Below are positions 44,408-56,283 of a DNA stretch of 64,000 nucleotides, in pieces. The notes beneath the pieces are model-generated. The model was not told the origin of the DNA and did not search any database. It saw nothing but the letters and a program-made list of their open reading frames with translations. The stretch comes from Volvox africanus (Eukaryota; Chlorophyta; Chlorophyceae; Chlamydomonadales; Volvocaceae), in assembly GCA_030268105.1 (NCBI GenBank), contig BSDZ01000020.1:1070001-1134000 (forward strand), read 5' to 3'. Every line of letters starts with the position of its first letter. The stretch's first letter is position 1. A program made the translations under genes and the position numbers.

Positions 44408-45037
44408 GGTTCGCAGGTGTGATGATATCGCTCCTGCATAGTTCTTGCGCCAAATGCTTCTCATGGATATATGCCATTCCATCTGCAGCGCCACCATCCC
44501 TGCAATTTTGTTGCAAACGGTTTCAGAGGTTTGGTAATGGACAATCCGACGTTAACATCCGTACAAGCAAGGAATGAGCAAGGAGGAGGGTAGGAGGCTA
44601 GGATGTCGGGCAGGGCGCAATTGGCTTATAAACTTGGGCTAATTTATGTCAATAACACGCATATATACCTTCGTTTGTTAGTTTTGTCCTTTCTTGCCTC
44701 GGGCTAGTGGAGGCGAAGGGACCTATGCTGCGAGTAACGTTCGTGTTCGATCCCCTAAACACCGAGCAACATTAATGATTAGCTAAGATGAATTGTTACT
44801 AAAACTGTTTATTTTAAAGATACCTGCAGAGTACGCCGCTGTGGTCTTTTGTCAGACGCTCGCTTACTTGTTGTGAACTTGTTCGTGAACTCGCATGGAC
44901 GCGAGGAACAATAAATGGAAACATTGTTGTTTTATAATTATTTATAACTCAACATACTGAATAATAACAATATATTTTGTGTCAGTGCCAGAGTTGCTCC
45001 GTCCGACTCCTGACACGACGACCATAAACATTCATTA
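44408..45037. other. region upstream of the SRCR gene
   Basis: 630 bp between the start codon and the first retroelement repeat. I see no convincing TATA box or other element and no other gene; presumably the 5' UTR and promoter. Confidence 0.45.
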
Positions 45038-45393
45038 GTTGTTGCTCTCGGAAACAAAAGCCATTTTTCAAAAGCCATTTCTGTTATAATTTCACTGTGC
45101 TAATAAAGGCCTAGGTCAAGAACCGAAGGCCTGACGAACCAAGGAAAGAAACCAGCAACACCTCGGGCGATGCGACAAGGGATGGGCGGGCGGGCGCGTG
45201 CTGAACAACAAAAACAAGATAATAGGAACGACTACGCACGCGAATAAATACAGCCCTGAGGACACGGGCTGAGGTAAGGCCCTTAGTTTAAATGCCTTAA
45301 CGAGGCCTTACGCCTCACTAACCCGGCTTCCTAACGCAAGCCCGCATGAGTTGTTGCTCTCGGAAACAAAAGCCAAAGGAAAGATACAAATCC

Positions 45394-46591
45394 TTAACGG
45401 TTAAAGTACTGAACTCCAAACGGCGCGACCCGGCCAACCGCTAGAGGGCCAAAGAACGCTAAGGCTTTAGGGCAGGCGCGAACACCTAAGTCAAGATAAT
45501 GCTCCCGCAAAGACGACGAATTAGTACTCCAACCACCAAAAGCTTCCACAACCTCCATGGAAACACCAGCTGCACGGGCCGCCGAGGCACCACCTCGCCT
45601 TAGACTATACAGAGTGTGCACGCCCCGAAGGCTCTGCAAACCAAACTGACCAAGCACCAGGTCGAACCAACGCTCTGCCCCTTGAGTAGACTCACGGACA
45701 GGCCAAAGACGAGACTGGTCCTGAGCTAAACGCTGCAACAAGGCAACTCGGAGAAATGGAAGACCACAAAGAGGAAACTGCAGTACTGGGGCACGTTCAG
45801 CAGACACTACCCTACCTTTCCAGTTAAACAAATAAAAGCGGCAAGAAAACTGGAGACCTAACCGAAACTAACGGTAACGCCTCATACAGCACCCAAGCAC
45901 TCTCCGCACTGAAGGCTAAGACTAAAGAGGAGGTGGGGGAAAAGGAGACCTGAAGACGCTCCCAACCCTTTCTGAAGGCTACAAGCAAGGCATTGTCTCC
46001 CGCACAAGGCTTAAGGTAACCCAGAAGGTCGTGAATCGTGTTAACAGCACTGAAGTATGGCTGAGCAGTAAGCGCCTGGACAGTGCCTTTTGCCGCAAGA
46101 AACTGACCCCACAACAAGCCTGCATAGAAGGATGCCGGAAGGAACTCCAAGCCCTCTATCACACAAAAACGCACAAAGGCCGCAAAATGAGATCCATAAG
46201 ACCGCCAAGTACTAGCACCAACACGAGCCATCACGACCTGCGCTATCTGTTGGAGACGGGCCAAATGATCTAACCCTGCAGCTCCCGATTGAAGATGAGA
46301 AACCAGCAGGTCCGAAACCACGGGAGGGGCAGCAACCAAACCCAGATTAAGGCCATATCTAGGGGCCACCCTAGCAACGGCATTCGCCTCAAGAGAGCGA
46401 GCCCACTCTACCACTGCACCCGTACTGCTACGACCTGCCAACTCGGAGGAGGAAGGAAGGTGCTCGAACCTCCCATCCCAGGAGCAAACAGCACGGTGTT
46501 GGATGGGAGGAAAACCAGGTCCACTGCTAGCTCCATGAGCTGCTGCCATCAAGGTTGAGGTGTCCAGTAGGGGACCACCAGGGTAACACAT
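45394..46591 (-). pseudogene. D1 tyrosine recombinase
   Basis: Inserts the circular DNA intermediate of DIRS-type elements without target duplication. The N-terminal part (45824-46591) includes VARVGASTWRSYGSHFAAFVRF, the SAM-like DNA-binding region. The C-terminal part (45394-45831) has SLRRGGASAARAAGV with the second catalytic Arg, FGGWST, and REHYLDLG with the catalytic Tyr. The two are in different frames, joined by a frameshift near 45828. Confidence 0.82.
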
Positions 46592-48390
46592 GCCTGCTCT
46601 TCTCTGACCTTCTGCACCACGGCCATCAAAAAGGGTTTAGGTCCGGGTCCAGGGGTGGGCAACCGTAAGCGTTGTGCCCAGTCCAGGGTGTGAACACCCG
46701 ATGAACCCGGGCAATGATGCCGTGAGAATAAGCAAGGCAGCTGCGCGTTGATATGCGAGGCAAATAAGTCCACGTCATGCGGACCAAAACGGTTCTCAAT
46801 AAGCTGAAAAAGGTGAGGGTGCAAACGATAATCATCCCGATCTATCCAACGAGAAGCTGCATCTGCTTCATTCTCCGCACTAGCTACCCGTTCTACCTGG
46901 AGGATAATGCTATGTTCCTGCAGGAAACTCCATAAACACCTCATCTCCTCATGCAAACACGGGGACCTAGAAGACAGACGTCCCAAAACTGCCTGCGTGC
47001 AAGTGTTATCCTCCCTGATAAGCACAACCCGCTGGGTGACATAAGGAAGGAACGACTCCAAGGCATGACGAACAGCACGCAGCTCTTTCCAATTAATATG
47101 CGCCAGGTAGTCGTTAGAGGACCAATAACCTCGAGCTATCCGACCATGTAGTGTTGCACCCCAGGAGTGACGGGATGCATCAACAGACAAGTCCACCGCG
47201 GCAGGCCCTATGTGAATAGCGGCAGAGCAATGCCGCGTTGGGATATCAGCCCACCAATCAAGATCCCGAAGGGAACCACGTGATAGACGAATACGGCCTG
47301 ACCAACCTACAGGTTGCATGATATCATCATAGAAGTTACGAAGAAAAAGCGGGGCTGGGGTAAGAGCCAACTTAACACTCTGGGCGAAACCACAGAATTT
47401 TGCTAACTCACGCTTCTGGACCAACCGACGATTTTTCTTAGCCGTGACCCTCAAGACAACTGCCAGCCGTCGGAGCTTGGAAAGCTTCTCCTTGGGTACC
47501 TCAAACAAACCAGATGCGGTATTGACAGTGATGCCTAAATGATAAACTGCCTGCGAAGGCTCCCACTGACATTTTGTTGGGTGTCAAGCTAAACCTAAAA
47601 ACTCAATAGTCTCCCGCACCCACCGCGCTCCAAGACTGGCCTGCTCCTTGGAAGAGAAAACGAAAAGAAAGTCGTCCAGCTAGGGTAGAACCCGAGCTCC
47701 AAGACGGGCTGGTCGTCCACTGCCACATGTTGGGAAAAACTGATGCGGCGGCATGGGAGGTGTAACCCGACATTTCTTGCCACCGATCGCTGCAATAGGA
47801 TCCCTCCAGAAACGCACTACATTCCGCGTAATCTTCGTGAACCAGTAAGGACTATTTAACCAACCCATGGGTAGGGCATTCATCTCATACAGAGTGTCAC
47901 AGAAGCGGAAGGTAAAGAAACGTCGATCCACTGGACGGATGGGAATATGGTAAAAGGCATCCGCTAAATCCACCTTGATCATCCACGAATTCTGAATGCC
48001 CATACGATGTAGGGTACGGAGGGATTCATAACGGCACTTATAAGCCTTCTGCGCAATGTTCATCCGCTTAAGGTTGACAACAAGGCGCCAGGAAGCACTA
48101 CCCTGCTTTGGCACACAAAAGGCATTAACTACATGCTCAACCGTCCGTGAGGGGTCCACACGGGAGATGGCCCCAAGAGCAATGAGGCGCGGTTCTTCTA
48201 CCTCCTGCCACCACCGTTTCTGTATCTCCGAGACCGGAAAACTCGGGAGATCAAAGGCAGGGGGCGGACAACCATTACGAAACTCCACTGGAACTCCCTG
48301 CTTCAGCACATGCAGCGTCCGAGTGTCCGCCCCAATAGCCTTCCAAGCCGCTAGGTGTGCTTGAACTCGAGCATGCAAAGGGGGGCTCAT
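46549..48390 (-). pseudogene. D1 reverse transcriptase - RNase H
   Basis: RT part: LPSFPVSEIQKRWW, AFCVPKQGSASWRLVVNLKR, KVDLADAFYHIPI, ALPMGWLNSPYWFTK and the catalytic LDDFLFVF at about 47670-47690. RNase H part: LSVDASRHSWGATL, NWKELRAV and EDNTCTQAVLG, then the DIRS-typical DVDLFASHINAQLP and HTLDW. A TAG just before LDDF (about 47683) and a TGA at about 47590 break it. Confidence 0.88.
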
Positions 48391-48404
48391 GTTCCAAAAC
48401 TACT

Positions 48405-49535
48405 TCAATTCTGCCCCGGGGCACTAGCACCCGAGGTGGAGCTCCCTACCGCAGCAGACGCACGATTGGGCGGGAAACCACGCCCTACAAAACCACCACC
48501 ACGCCCCCGGCATTGGCAAGTGCGATTAAAAAGGAGAACTCCAGTATTGCCACCAGTACGAGTCTTGTGCTCCTTCTCTGCGAGATACTTTAAGGAAACC
48601 TTCTGGCGGGCATGGGCAAACTCATCATCAAATTCCCGCAGAACATCATCCTGAACTGCACGTTCTGCCGTGGCAAAATAACGATGGTGCAGAGCCACAA
48701 GGCCGTCCCTACCACGCGAAGAAAACTCAATAATGCAATTCATGCGGGCGGATATCAGCTCCCGGAGCCAGTTCATATTATAATGCAAGGTGCGATGAGT
48801 ATTGGAAACCACTGCCAACCAACTCTGATTCAGACCCATATGCGAAACGCTCTTTATCAAAGATTCAAGGCCGGCAGCAGTCAGCTCTGCAATTAATAGA
48901 GCTGTCATTAAAATTCCGAACTCGTAAAGCAGGGAGCCTGCACGGTCCGGTTGTCCTCGCTGCGCATGCTCTAAATCCCGCCATTCCGGAAAGGCTTTGT
49001 AATTAACCTGGACGAGATTATTAGCATTAATTCCTCCAGATGGCAGGCCAGAAATGATACGTCTAGGGAAAGGGAAGCGTCCCGTTTCCGGTGATTGCTG
49101 CGCCCGCGGGTCCTATCATGATAGTAGCGCGACAGGAATTCAAAGTCCGCCATTCCCGGTTGCCCACCTTGATTTAACTTAGTGGACAGTGTCTGGACTT
49201 GTTGCTGCAGTTGCAGGATTAGAGCCGTTTGCTGCTCGGCGACACTTGGACCCACATGTTGCATCATTGCGACCCCCTGATGATTCAGGAGTGTCGGTCC
49301 CACTGGTGTCCCCGGGCGGGAATAACCTCCAAGCGGGTTGGTGTAGGTCGAGCCGCTGGCCGGTAATCCTCCGCCGAGGGCCTCCATGGCAAGGGCGCCA
49401 TTCACGACGCCCACCAGCACCATGATGATGAGGATCATTGTAGAAAATAAACAGAGCGATGTAGGAGGATGCTCTACCTGATGGGTCCTGCTGACAAGCT
49501 GAAAGCACAGCGGTTTTAAAACAGAAGCGCGCCAA
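48405..49535 (-). pseudogene. D1 Gag-like region
   Basis: Two frames: 48971-49438 (Gln-rich coiled stretch around TALILQLQQQVQTLSTKLNQ) and 48405-48908 (LRELISARMNCIIEFSSRGRDG, ending in a Gly/Arg-rich tail GRGGGFVGRGF). Position before RT suggests Gag. A frame break separates them. Confidence 0.55.
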
Positions 49536-49713
49536 GGGGCGCGGGATCCACCTTGTTGTTCAGCGCGTGCTGAACAACAAAAACAAGATAATAGGAACGA
49601 CTACGCACGCGAATAAATACAGCCCTGAGGACATGGGCTGAGGTAAGGCCCTTAGTTTAAATGCCTTACCGAGGCCTTACGCCTAACTAACCCGGCTTCC
49701 TAACGCAAGCCCG

Positions 49714-50765
49714 CATTAACTGAGGTCAGGAAGCTCAACTGCTACTTTTGTTACAAAGACTGTGAGCTCGACAGATAGATGGCGTGGTCAGCACCAAACC
49801 TGAAAGAGAAATAAATGATCTCGAAAGGAAAATCGGGCTTTCCCCCGAAGTCCAGGGAGGAAGGGCGGGTTGTTGTTCTGAAAGAAGCAACAAAAACAAA
49901 AAACCAACAACTGAGCAAACGCGAAGCTAAACACAGTCCTGAGCACTCAGACTGAGCGGCAACTGCCGTACCTCAGTTGCCAGTCAGGGGTCTACCTCTA
50001 AGTTAGCCCGCCTTAGCAAGCTAAGCCCGCATTAACTGGACTCGGGAGGCTGAACTACCAATTAAGAGACACCTGGTCCCCGATCGAAAGACTGCGTTGT
50101 AAAAGGGGCAACCCAATCAGCCGCGGAACGGGCAAAACATAGCCCGCGCCACAGAAGAAACTGACAACCCCATATCCAATTACTGCTGCCTCAACGCCAC
50201 AGAACCGGCGGACACCCCCATATCCAAGTAGTGTTGTCTCAACACCACAGAACCGGCGGACACCCCCATATCCAAATAGTGCTGCCTCAACGCCAAAGAA
50301 CCGGCGGACCAACCACCAAAACTCTCAATAACACTTAAAGGAACACCTGCAGCACGATCTGTGGAAGCCCCACCTCTGCGCAAACTGTACATGGTACGAA
50401 GTCCCACCAAGCACACCAAACCACAGTGTCCGCCCACCAGTCCAAGTCTCGAAGCCCGAGATAATCTGACTCTGCCCGACCAACCTACCTAGCTGCACTA
50501 TATCATTGTATAAATTTCACAAGAACGAAGGAGCTGGATGTAAAGCTAACATAACACTTTGCGCAAAACCACATAGTTCTGCCAACACTCTCTTCTGAAC
50601 CAAACGGCGATTCTTTTTGGCCGTAATTCACAGGCCTATGGCCATGCACCGCAGCTTGGACAGCTTCTCTGCAGGAACTTCAAAAAGACCCTCTGCTAGA
50701 TTGACCATAATGCCTAAATGATGCACGAAATGCGTGGGTGCCCACTGACGCTTATTCCGATGACA
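49714..50765 (-). mobile_element. second DIRS-like element (D2), internally deleted
   Basis: Terminal-repeat-like block (about 49880-50035, ending CCCGCATTAACTG as in D1), recombinase C-terminus (50180-50437: MYSLRRGGASTDRAAGVPL, FGGWSAG, QHYLDMG), then directly RT-RNase H junction sequence (50480-50760) homologous to D1 47350-47540. Gag, most of RT and the N-terminal recombinase are missing. The Tyr-bearing motif lies in a 48-bp tandem duplication. Confidence 0.7.
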
Positions 50766-51569
50766 TGACAGCTGTCATGCACCGTTGACGGCGTGACAAT
50801 TCTGGTAAAAGAGCGTTAGGAAACGACAGTTTCGACAGCTGCTGATTCGCGTGAGTGACAGTTGGTCGTTGTTGGATCCAAGAGCCGTACATTTCGGTGA
50901 TATCTTGCTGTTACCTAAGGTGAAGACTTCCCATTGGAAGCGCTTCGCCTGGTCGATATAGACTGTTTGGAATTGAGCCATTGTAACAATAATATACAGA
51001 CTCTTACAGTAGTTCACATTCCGCGCATCTGCCCAGGCCGCCAATAGATCAGCCTAATCAAGGCGCTATCAGGACTGATCACCCTGATTAGCTGCCAATA
51101 GAACTCCGCGACGGAGCTTGGAGGAGTAGGTGACTGTGCGACGCGACGCCCCATCACCGACAGAGCTAGGTAGCGAACAGGTAGAGAACAGGTAGCGCAG
51201 TCTCGCCTCAGGGCCGGGCTGTGAGGCCAGTGTCTAGTGTAGTTGCCCGAGCTACAGCTAGCGCACTGCTGTGCCAGCCTCACATACACCCACTACCAGG
51301 CGAAGCCAAGGCATCGTGTCCTCATGCGAACGGGCTCAGGCTTCAGGCGTTTGTGTGGAGCTGCAGATCTACACATTCCGCTTCTTTCTTCGGACAGCAT
51401 CTACACCGCGACGGTAGGAGCGCGCGACGCCTCCGGGTGCTTCCAGTATCAAGGGACTTGGCCAGTTTCATCACAGCGACGGCAAGCGCGCATCTACGGT
51501 GTTGCTACCCTTGGGTCATCATCCCGAGGAATTCTTTTCTTCAACACCTAGTAACGAAGTTCCCCACGC
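50766..51569. other. unassigned, GC-richer sequence
   Basis: Between D2 and the ORF at 51570. Possibly the leader of a further retroelement; no LTR pair or domain was recognised. Confidence 0.35.
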
Positions 51570-52094
51570 ATGGACACGAGACCAACATCTGCCCGGATGA
51601 GTGAGGACGGTTTCGGCTCCGCACACATGGAGCGTGAGCCCTCACCCACGGACCCACGACAGTGGCGTCTCACACAAGGACATTGGCGCAGCAACGCCCT
51701 AGCCACCAGGGCCCGTCTGGAAGCCGGCCGCTACACTCCCCACGGGACGGCATCGACCGGAGCCCCAACAGCCTCGGGGGGATCCATCTCTTTTCGGTGC
51801 CCTGGCTTCGACACGGAGGCCTCACTCAGCCCACGCCTGGACGGCCCGCCGGCGCGCCTTTTCCTCTCGGGGCTGAGGGGAGCTGGCATCCCCGGTAGCC
51901 GCGCCCCTTCCTTGGGCAGATCCGTCTCTCCCGTGCTCTCCAAACGTGGGTGGCGAGGCGTGTCTGCAAGCGCTGGTCGGGATGCTCACTCTGGACCCCA
52001 GGGTCTGTTGTATCCTTCCTTCTTCAATCATGCACTGAATCTGCACGTCTGGATGTTAGCTGAGTGCGCACCATGCTTACGAACAGCAAGGTGA
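51570..52094 (+). CDS. unrecognised Gag-like ORF cut by an LTR
   Basis: Starts ATG with MDTRPTSARMSEDGFGSAHM. Pro/Ser/Arg/Gly-rich, no known domain. From 52006 the frame runs into LTR B, so the natural 3' part is lost. It could be the N-terminus of a retroelement Gag; the evidence is only composition and context. Confidence 0.3.
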   Translation: MDTRPTSARMSEDGFGSAHMEREPSPTDPRQWRLTQGHWRSNALATRARLEAGRYTPHGTASTGAPTASGGSISFRCPGFDTEASLSPRLDGPPARLFLSGLRGAGIPGSRAPSLGRSVSPVLSKRGWRGVSASAGRDAHSGPQGLLYPSFFNHALNLHVWMLAECAPCLRTAR

Positions 52095-52820
52095 TTCAAT
52101 GCGGTTAAAGTGACAGCGGAAGACTCAACAACAAGGAAAGATCCAACGTACAATGATCTTCAGTTGCAAATCAGAAGTCTGCCGTCAGACCCCGCGGGCA
52201 ATGCTCATCATCCGGCTGAAGATGATATGCTGGAATAGCTCGGGCCGAATATAAAAGAGTATAAAGTATGTATGCGAATAAGATAGAGTTAAGTACACGA
52301 GTACTTAATCCAAAGTAGCATTGAGCCGACTTCGGTCTCTAGGCGGCCGTCCTCGCACCTATCACGTCGCAATACCGATGTGCAGTACAGGTCTCACTGG
52401 ATTTCGATCTCAAGTGTGAGTACCTTCGCAGCACTATTCTAAATACCGTGTAATCCGTGATATTAAGGGATGCAATGTATGCAATATGCGAAGGTCCGAA
52501 TATCGATATTCGGTTGCCCACCCAACCATCATGATTGTCGCATTCTCGCATACGCGTATGGTTTATGACACAGATGAGGTAATAATATTTAAAGTATTAT
52601 TACGTGATATAATATGCAAATGGATAGGTCGTGCATTAATTATCAGCCTCGAGTCAAATATGTTGACCGACAGCGCGATGTCGTAGATGATAATGCAGCA
52701 TGCCTGATTAGTTAGATATACTCGAGTATATCATGCTAATATGATTGTATTAGGCCTCACAATGCTCGAATGGATTGCGGCCTATTTTGGTGCAAATGGT
52801 GATTGAACCGGCGTACAACA
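52006..52820. repeat. gypsy LTR, family B (815 bp)
   Basis: TGTTGTATCC...GTACAACA. A second copy begins at 63197 and runs to the window edge. Followed by a CCCCCCTCCC block, which on the minus strand is a polypurine tract for the pol fragment 52880-54208; this is therefore its 3' LTR. Confidence 0.85.
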
Positions 52821-52879
52821 ACTATCCCCCCTCCCGTATGCAGCGTCCTTGCTGCATCAGACAGCATCGACTGCAGAGA

Positions 52880-54208
52880 TCATTGGGTCTGCGTGGCACG
52901 TAGACGAGCTTCCTCCAATAGGGGCTTCATTTCCGGCGAGAAGTTACGCATCGGCTCCCACGAGTTATGCTCGCTAGAATAGCCAGTCCACTTGACCAGA
53001 TACTCGTGCACCTTCCGCTTTCGTCGCTGTCGACCTATAAGATGACCCCGATAATCCAGTATCCGCTCCACATCATACACCTTTTGCTTGCCTGCGATCC
53101 AGGTCTCGGGACCGGGGTCCATTACTGCAGGGGCATTGATGTCGTTTGTAACGGGCTCCGTGCCGCAATAAGGGCGGATTAGGGAAATATGAAATGTGGG
53201 GTGGATATTCATGTCAGAAGGTAGGGATAGCTCCACAGCTACATTCCCTATCATGCGAACAACGGGATATGGACCAATCCAGCGAGGTAGCAATTTTCGG
53301 GAACCGTCAGCAAGCGAACGCAAGTTCTTAGTGCTCAATAGTACCATTTGTCCCACCGAAAATGTTACATCTCGTTTGGATTTATTATAGTAGTCCGTCG
53401 TCCGTTGTTGTGCCACGTCCAAACATGCCTTCACGTCTGTCATACGGGATAGGAACAACTTGGCAAAGGTTTTAGCCGCAGGGATATTTACCTCCAATTC
53501 TTGCCACACGGGTAGCGCAGGATAGAATCTGTAATTCAGAAAGAAAGGGCTTTGACCTGTTGAGCGGTTAACAGCGTTGTTAAGCGTGAATTCTGCCGAA
53601 GTCAGGAATGTATCCCAGACAGAGGGTGTGCGTCCCGTGAAATTCCTCAACATATCGCCCAACGTGCGATTTGTGCGTTCGGTTTGCCCATCGGATTGCG
53701 GATGATATGCTGTGCTTAAATGAACTCGCATACCGACAAGTTCACATAGCGCTTCCCAAAACTTAGACGTGAATTGACCGCCACGATCGGATATCACATT
53801 TTTAGGAATGCCATGCAATCGGACCACGTTATCGAAAAATAATCATGCTGTTTGCTCAGCGGTGCAACATGAGGTGCAGGGGGCTAAGTGAACCATTTTG
53901 GTCAAACGATTGACCATCATGAACAACGAGTTGTATCCCTCCTCCGTTTTGGGCAGCACGACTACGAAGTCCATTGAAACACTTTCCCAAGGGGCATCTG
54001 GTATAGGTAAAGGTTGTAACAACCCCTGGCCCTTACCGGATAGTGCTTTATTGCGCTGACATAAACTGCACCTTTGCACGAAGTTTTCCGCATTCTTCAC
54101 CACGCGCGGCCACCAGAACAAGCGTCGTACTAGCTCTGCCAGACGCGTACTTCCAGGATGTCCTGCTAACGGGTCCTCGTGGAACCGAGCAAGAATATCG
54201 TAGCGCAA
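52880..54208 (-). pseudogene. gypsy family B integrase-chromodomain fragment
   Basis: Minus-strand pieces 53843-54208 and 52880-53827 are in one frame broken by a TGA near 53845. It contains the HHCC zinc finger ([12 protein letters not shown]), the DDE core ([44 protein letters not shown]), and a C-terminal chromodomain ([20 protein letters not shown]). About 85-90% like the element at 56284 by eye. Protease, RT and RNase H are missing upstream, where family-A LTR pieces take over. Confidence 0.88.
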
Positions 54209-54210
54209 AG

Positions 54211-55180
54211 TGTTGTGCCACGGTTCGTTTCCCGCCGATGCCTAGGTCGATGCGACCCTGTTGTACCTCTCCTTCGTGTTTGCTCATAAGTATCTGCGCG
54301 TCTGAAGGCCTTCGACACCGATGCGCGAGCACTTGCAAGTACAGCAAGGCAAGCGCGAGCAAACAGAGACAGTGGAAGACTTCAAGACGAAGAGAGATAT
54401 AACTTACAGTCTTACAGGTCGGAACGATGAAATGGACGTAATCGCTGTCAGTGCCGGAAGCAAGTAATCATCACGCGGTGGTGATTAGCGAAGTTTAGGC
54501 TTAGCTCGGGCTAAGTAGAATAGTGAATAGCAATAATAATAATGTAGAACACACGAGTGTTCTCCGGTATCAAATGTCTTATCTTGCTTAGCCGTCCTCG
54601 CATCTGTTATACTCGCAGCATCGCAATGCCGTACGATTCACACTAGGAGGCCGATCCTAAGTGTGACAACCCTACTGCGTATAGGCGATGTCTATGCATA
54701 ACAACGTATAAGCCTTTCCGGCATTCACATGATGCAAGGGTCCGAATAACGATATTCGGTTGCAGGGCATGCATCGTGACGAGTGCGGCGCTCTCAATGT
54801 GTGCTGTACTGAAGTAATATTATATCAAATAATATTACTTATCGTTTCGTAGCACGAGCATAATATGCACTTCAATGATTTGGAATTTCATGCATGCTAG
54901 GCGGATTTGCCATGATGCAATGTCGCGATGGATAATGATGACATGCCAAATGCATATATAAATATATACGAATATATTTATATCATGCAAGTTCATTCAT
55001 ATGCATTAATAGTTCCTGTGTTCATCAAGATAGCACTTCGCCTCGTAGGGTCACATCGACCTACGCATCGGCAGGAAACGAAATGTGGCACAACAGACCC
55101 TACGAGGCAAAGTGCTATTTTGATGAACGCATGAACGATCAATGCATATGAATGAACTTGCATGATATAAATGTATTCGT
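54211..55180. repeat. rearranged gypsy family-A LTRs, partly inverted
   Basis: 54211-54257 is the LTR end in minus orientation (TGTTGTGCCACGG). 54259-55095 is a full-length diverged LTR in plus orientation (TGTTGTACC...GCACAACA). 55096-55180 is again inverted LTR sequence, pairing with about 54983-55060. This is a mirror-type mosaic. Confidence 0.75.
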
Positions 55181-55400
55181 GAAGATGGACCCACGGAAGG
55201 TCGCCGTGGTTCGCGATTGGCCCGCGCCTCAGAACCTCACGGAGCTGCGTAAGTTCCTTGGCTTGACCAATTATTTCTGAAAGTTCATTGAAAAATATTC
55301 CATCATTGCGGCCCCGCTTACTAACTTACTCGCAAAGGCGTTTTTGTTTCGCTCGAGTCGTGGACGTCGCAATGCCAGCGAGCATTCGAAGAGCTCAAGC
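55181..55400 (+). pseudogene. inverted fragment of gypsy reverse transcriptase/RNase H
   Basis: Plus-strand [20 protein letters not shown] and [11 protein letters not shown] are homologous to the minus-strand copy at about 58225-58450. A stop replaces a codon after NYF. It ends exactly at the LTR at 55401. Confidence 0.85.
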
Positions 55401-56224
55401 TGTTGTACCTCTCGTTCGCGTTTGCTCATAAGTATCTGCACGTCTGGAGACTATCGACACCGATGCGCGAGCACTTGCAAGTACAGCAAGGCAAGCGAGA
55501 GCAAACAGAGACAGCGGAAGACTTCAAGACGAAGAGAGATATAACTTACGGTCTTACAGATCGGAATGATGCAATGGACGAAATCGCCGTCAGCGCCGGA
55601 AGTAAGCAATCATCACGCGGCGGTGATTAGCGAAGTTCAGGCTTAGCTCGGGCTAAGTAGAATATCGTATAGTAATAGTAATGTAGAACACACAAGTGTT
55701 CTCCGGTATCGAATGTCTTGTCTAGCTTAGCCGTCCTCGCATCTGTTATACTCGCAGCATCGCAGTGCCGTACGATTCACATTAGGAGGCCGATCCTAGA
55801 TGTGACAACCCTACTGCGTATGGGTGATGTCTACTCGTAACAACGTATAAGCCTTTCCGGCATTCGCATGATGCAAGGGTCCGGATAACGATATCCGGTT
55901 GCAGGGCATGCATCGCGACGAGTGCGGCGCTCTCAACGTGTGCTGTAATGAAGTAATATTATATCAGATAATATTACTTATTGTTTCGTAGCACGAGCAT
56001 AATGCGCACTTCCATGCTTCGGGCTTTCATGCATGCTAGGCGGATTTGCCATGATGCGATGTCGCGATGGATAATGACAACATGCCAAATGCATATATAA
56101 ATGTACACGAATACATTTATATCATGCAGATTCATTCATATGCAATGCGTTCATCACAAAAGCACTTCGCCTCGTAGGATCGCGTCGACCTACGCGTCGG
56201 CGGGAAATGAACCGTAGCACAACA
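55401..56224. repeat. family-A 3' LTR (824 bp)
   Basis: TGTTGTACC...GCACAACA in plus orientation. Differs from the other LTR at only a few bases (for example TATCGTATAG versus TAGCGTATAG). Confidence 0.95.
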
Positions 56225-56283
56225 ATTATCCCCCCTCCCGTATGCAGCGTCCTCGCTGCATCATACAGCATCGACTGCAGGGG

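Larger units (their letters stand above)
45038..49713 (-). mobile_element. DIRS/PAT-like tyrosine-recombinase retroelement (D1), decayed
   Basis: Gene order on the minus strand is Gag-like, RT-RNase H, tyrosine recombinase, as in DIRS/PAT elements such as Volvox kangaroo. A 154-bp direct repeat (45196-45349 and 49560-49713) lies at the two ends, and a 27-bp repeat (GTTGTTGCTCTCGGAAACAA start) occurs at 45038 and 45352. This recalls split direct repeats, although about 130 bp separates the outer pair. Stops and frameshifts in the genes make it inactive. Confidence 0.8.
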
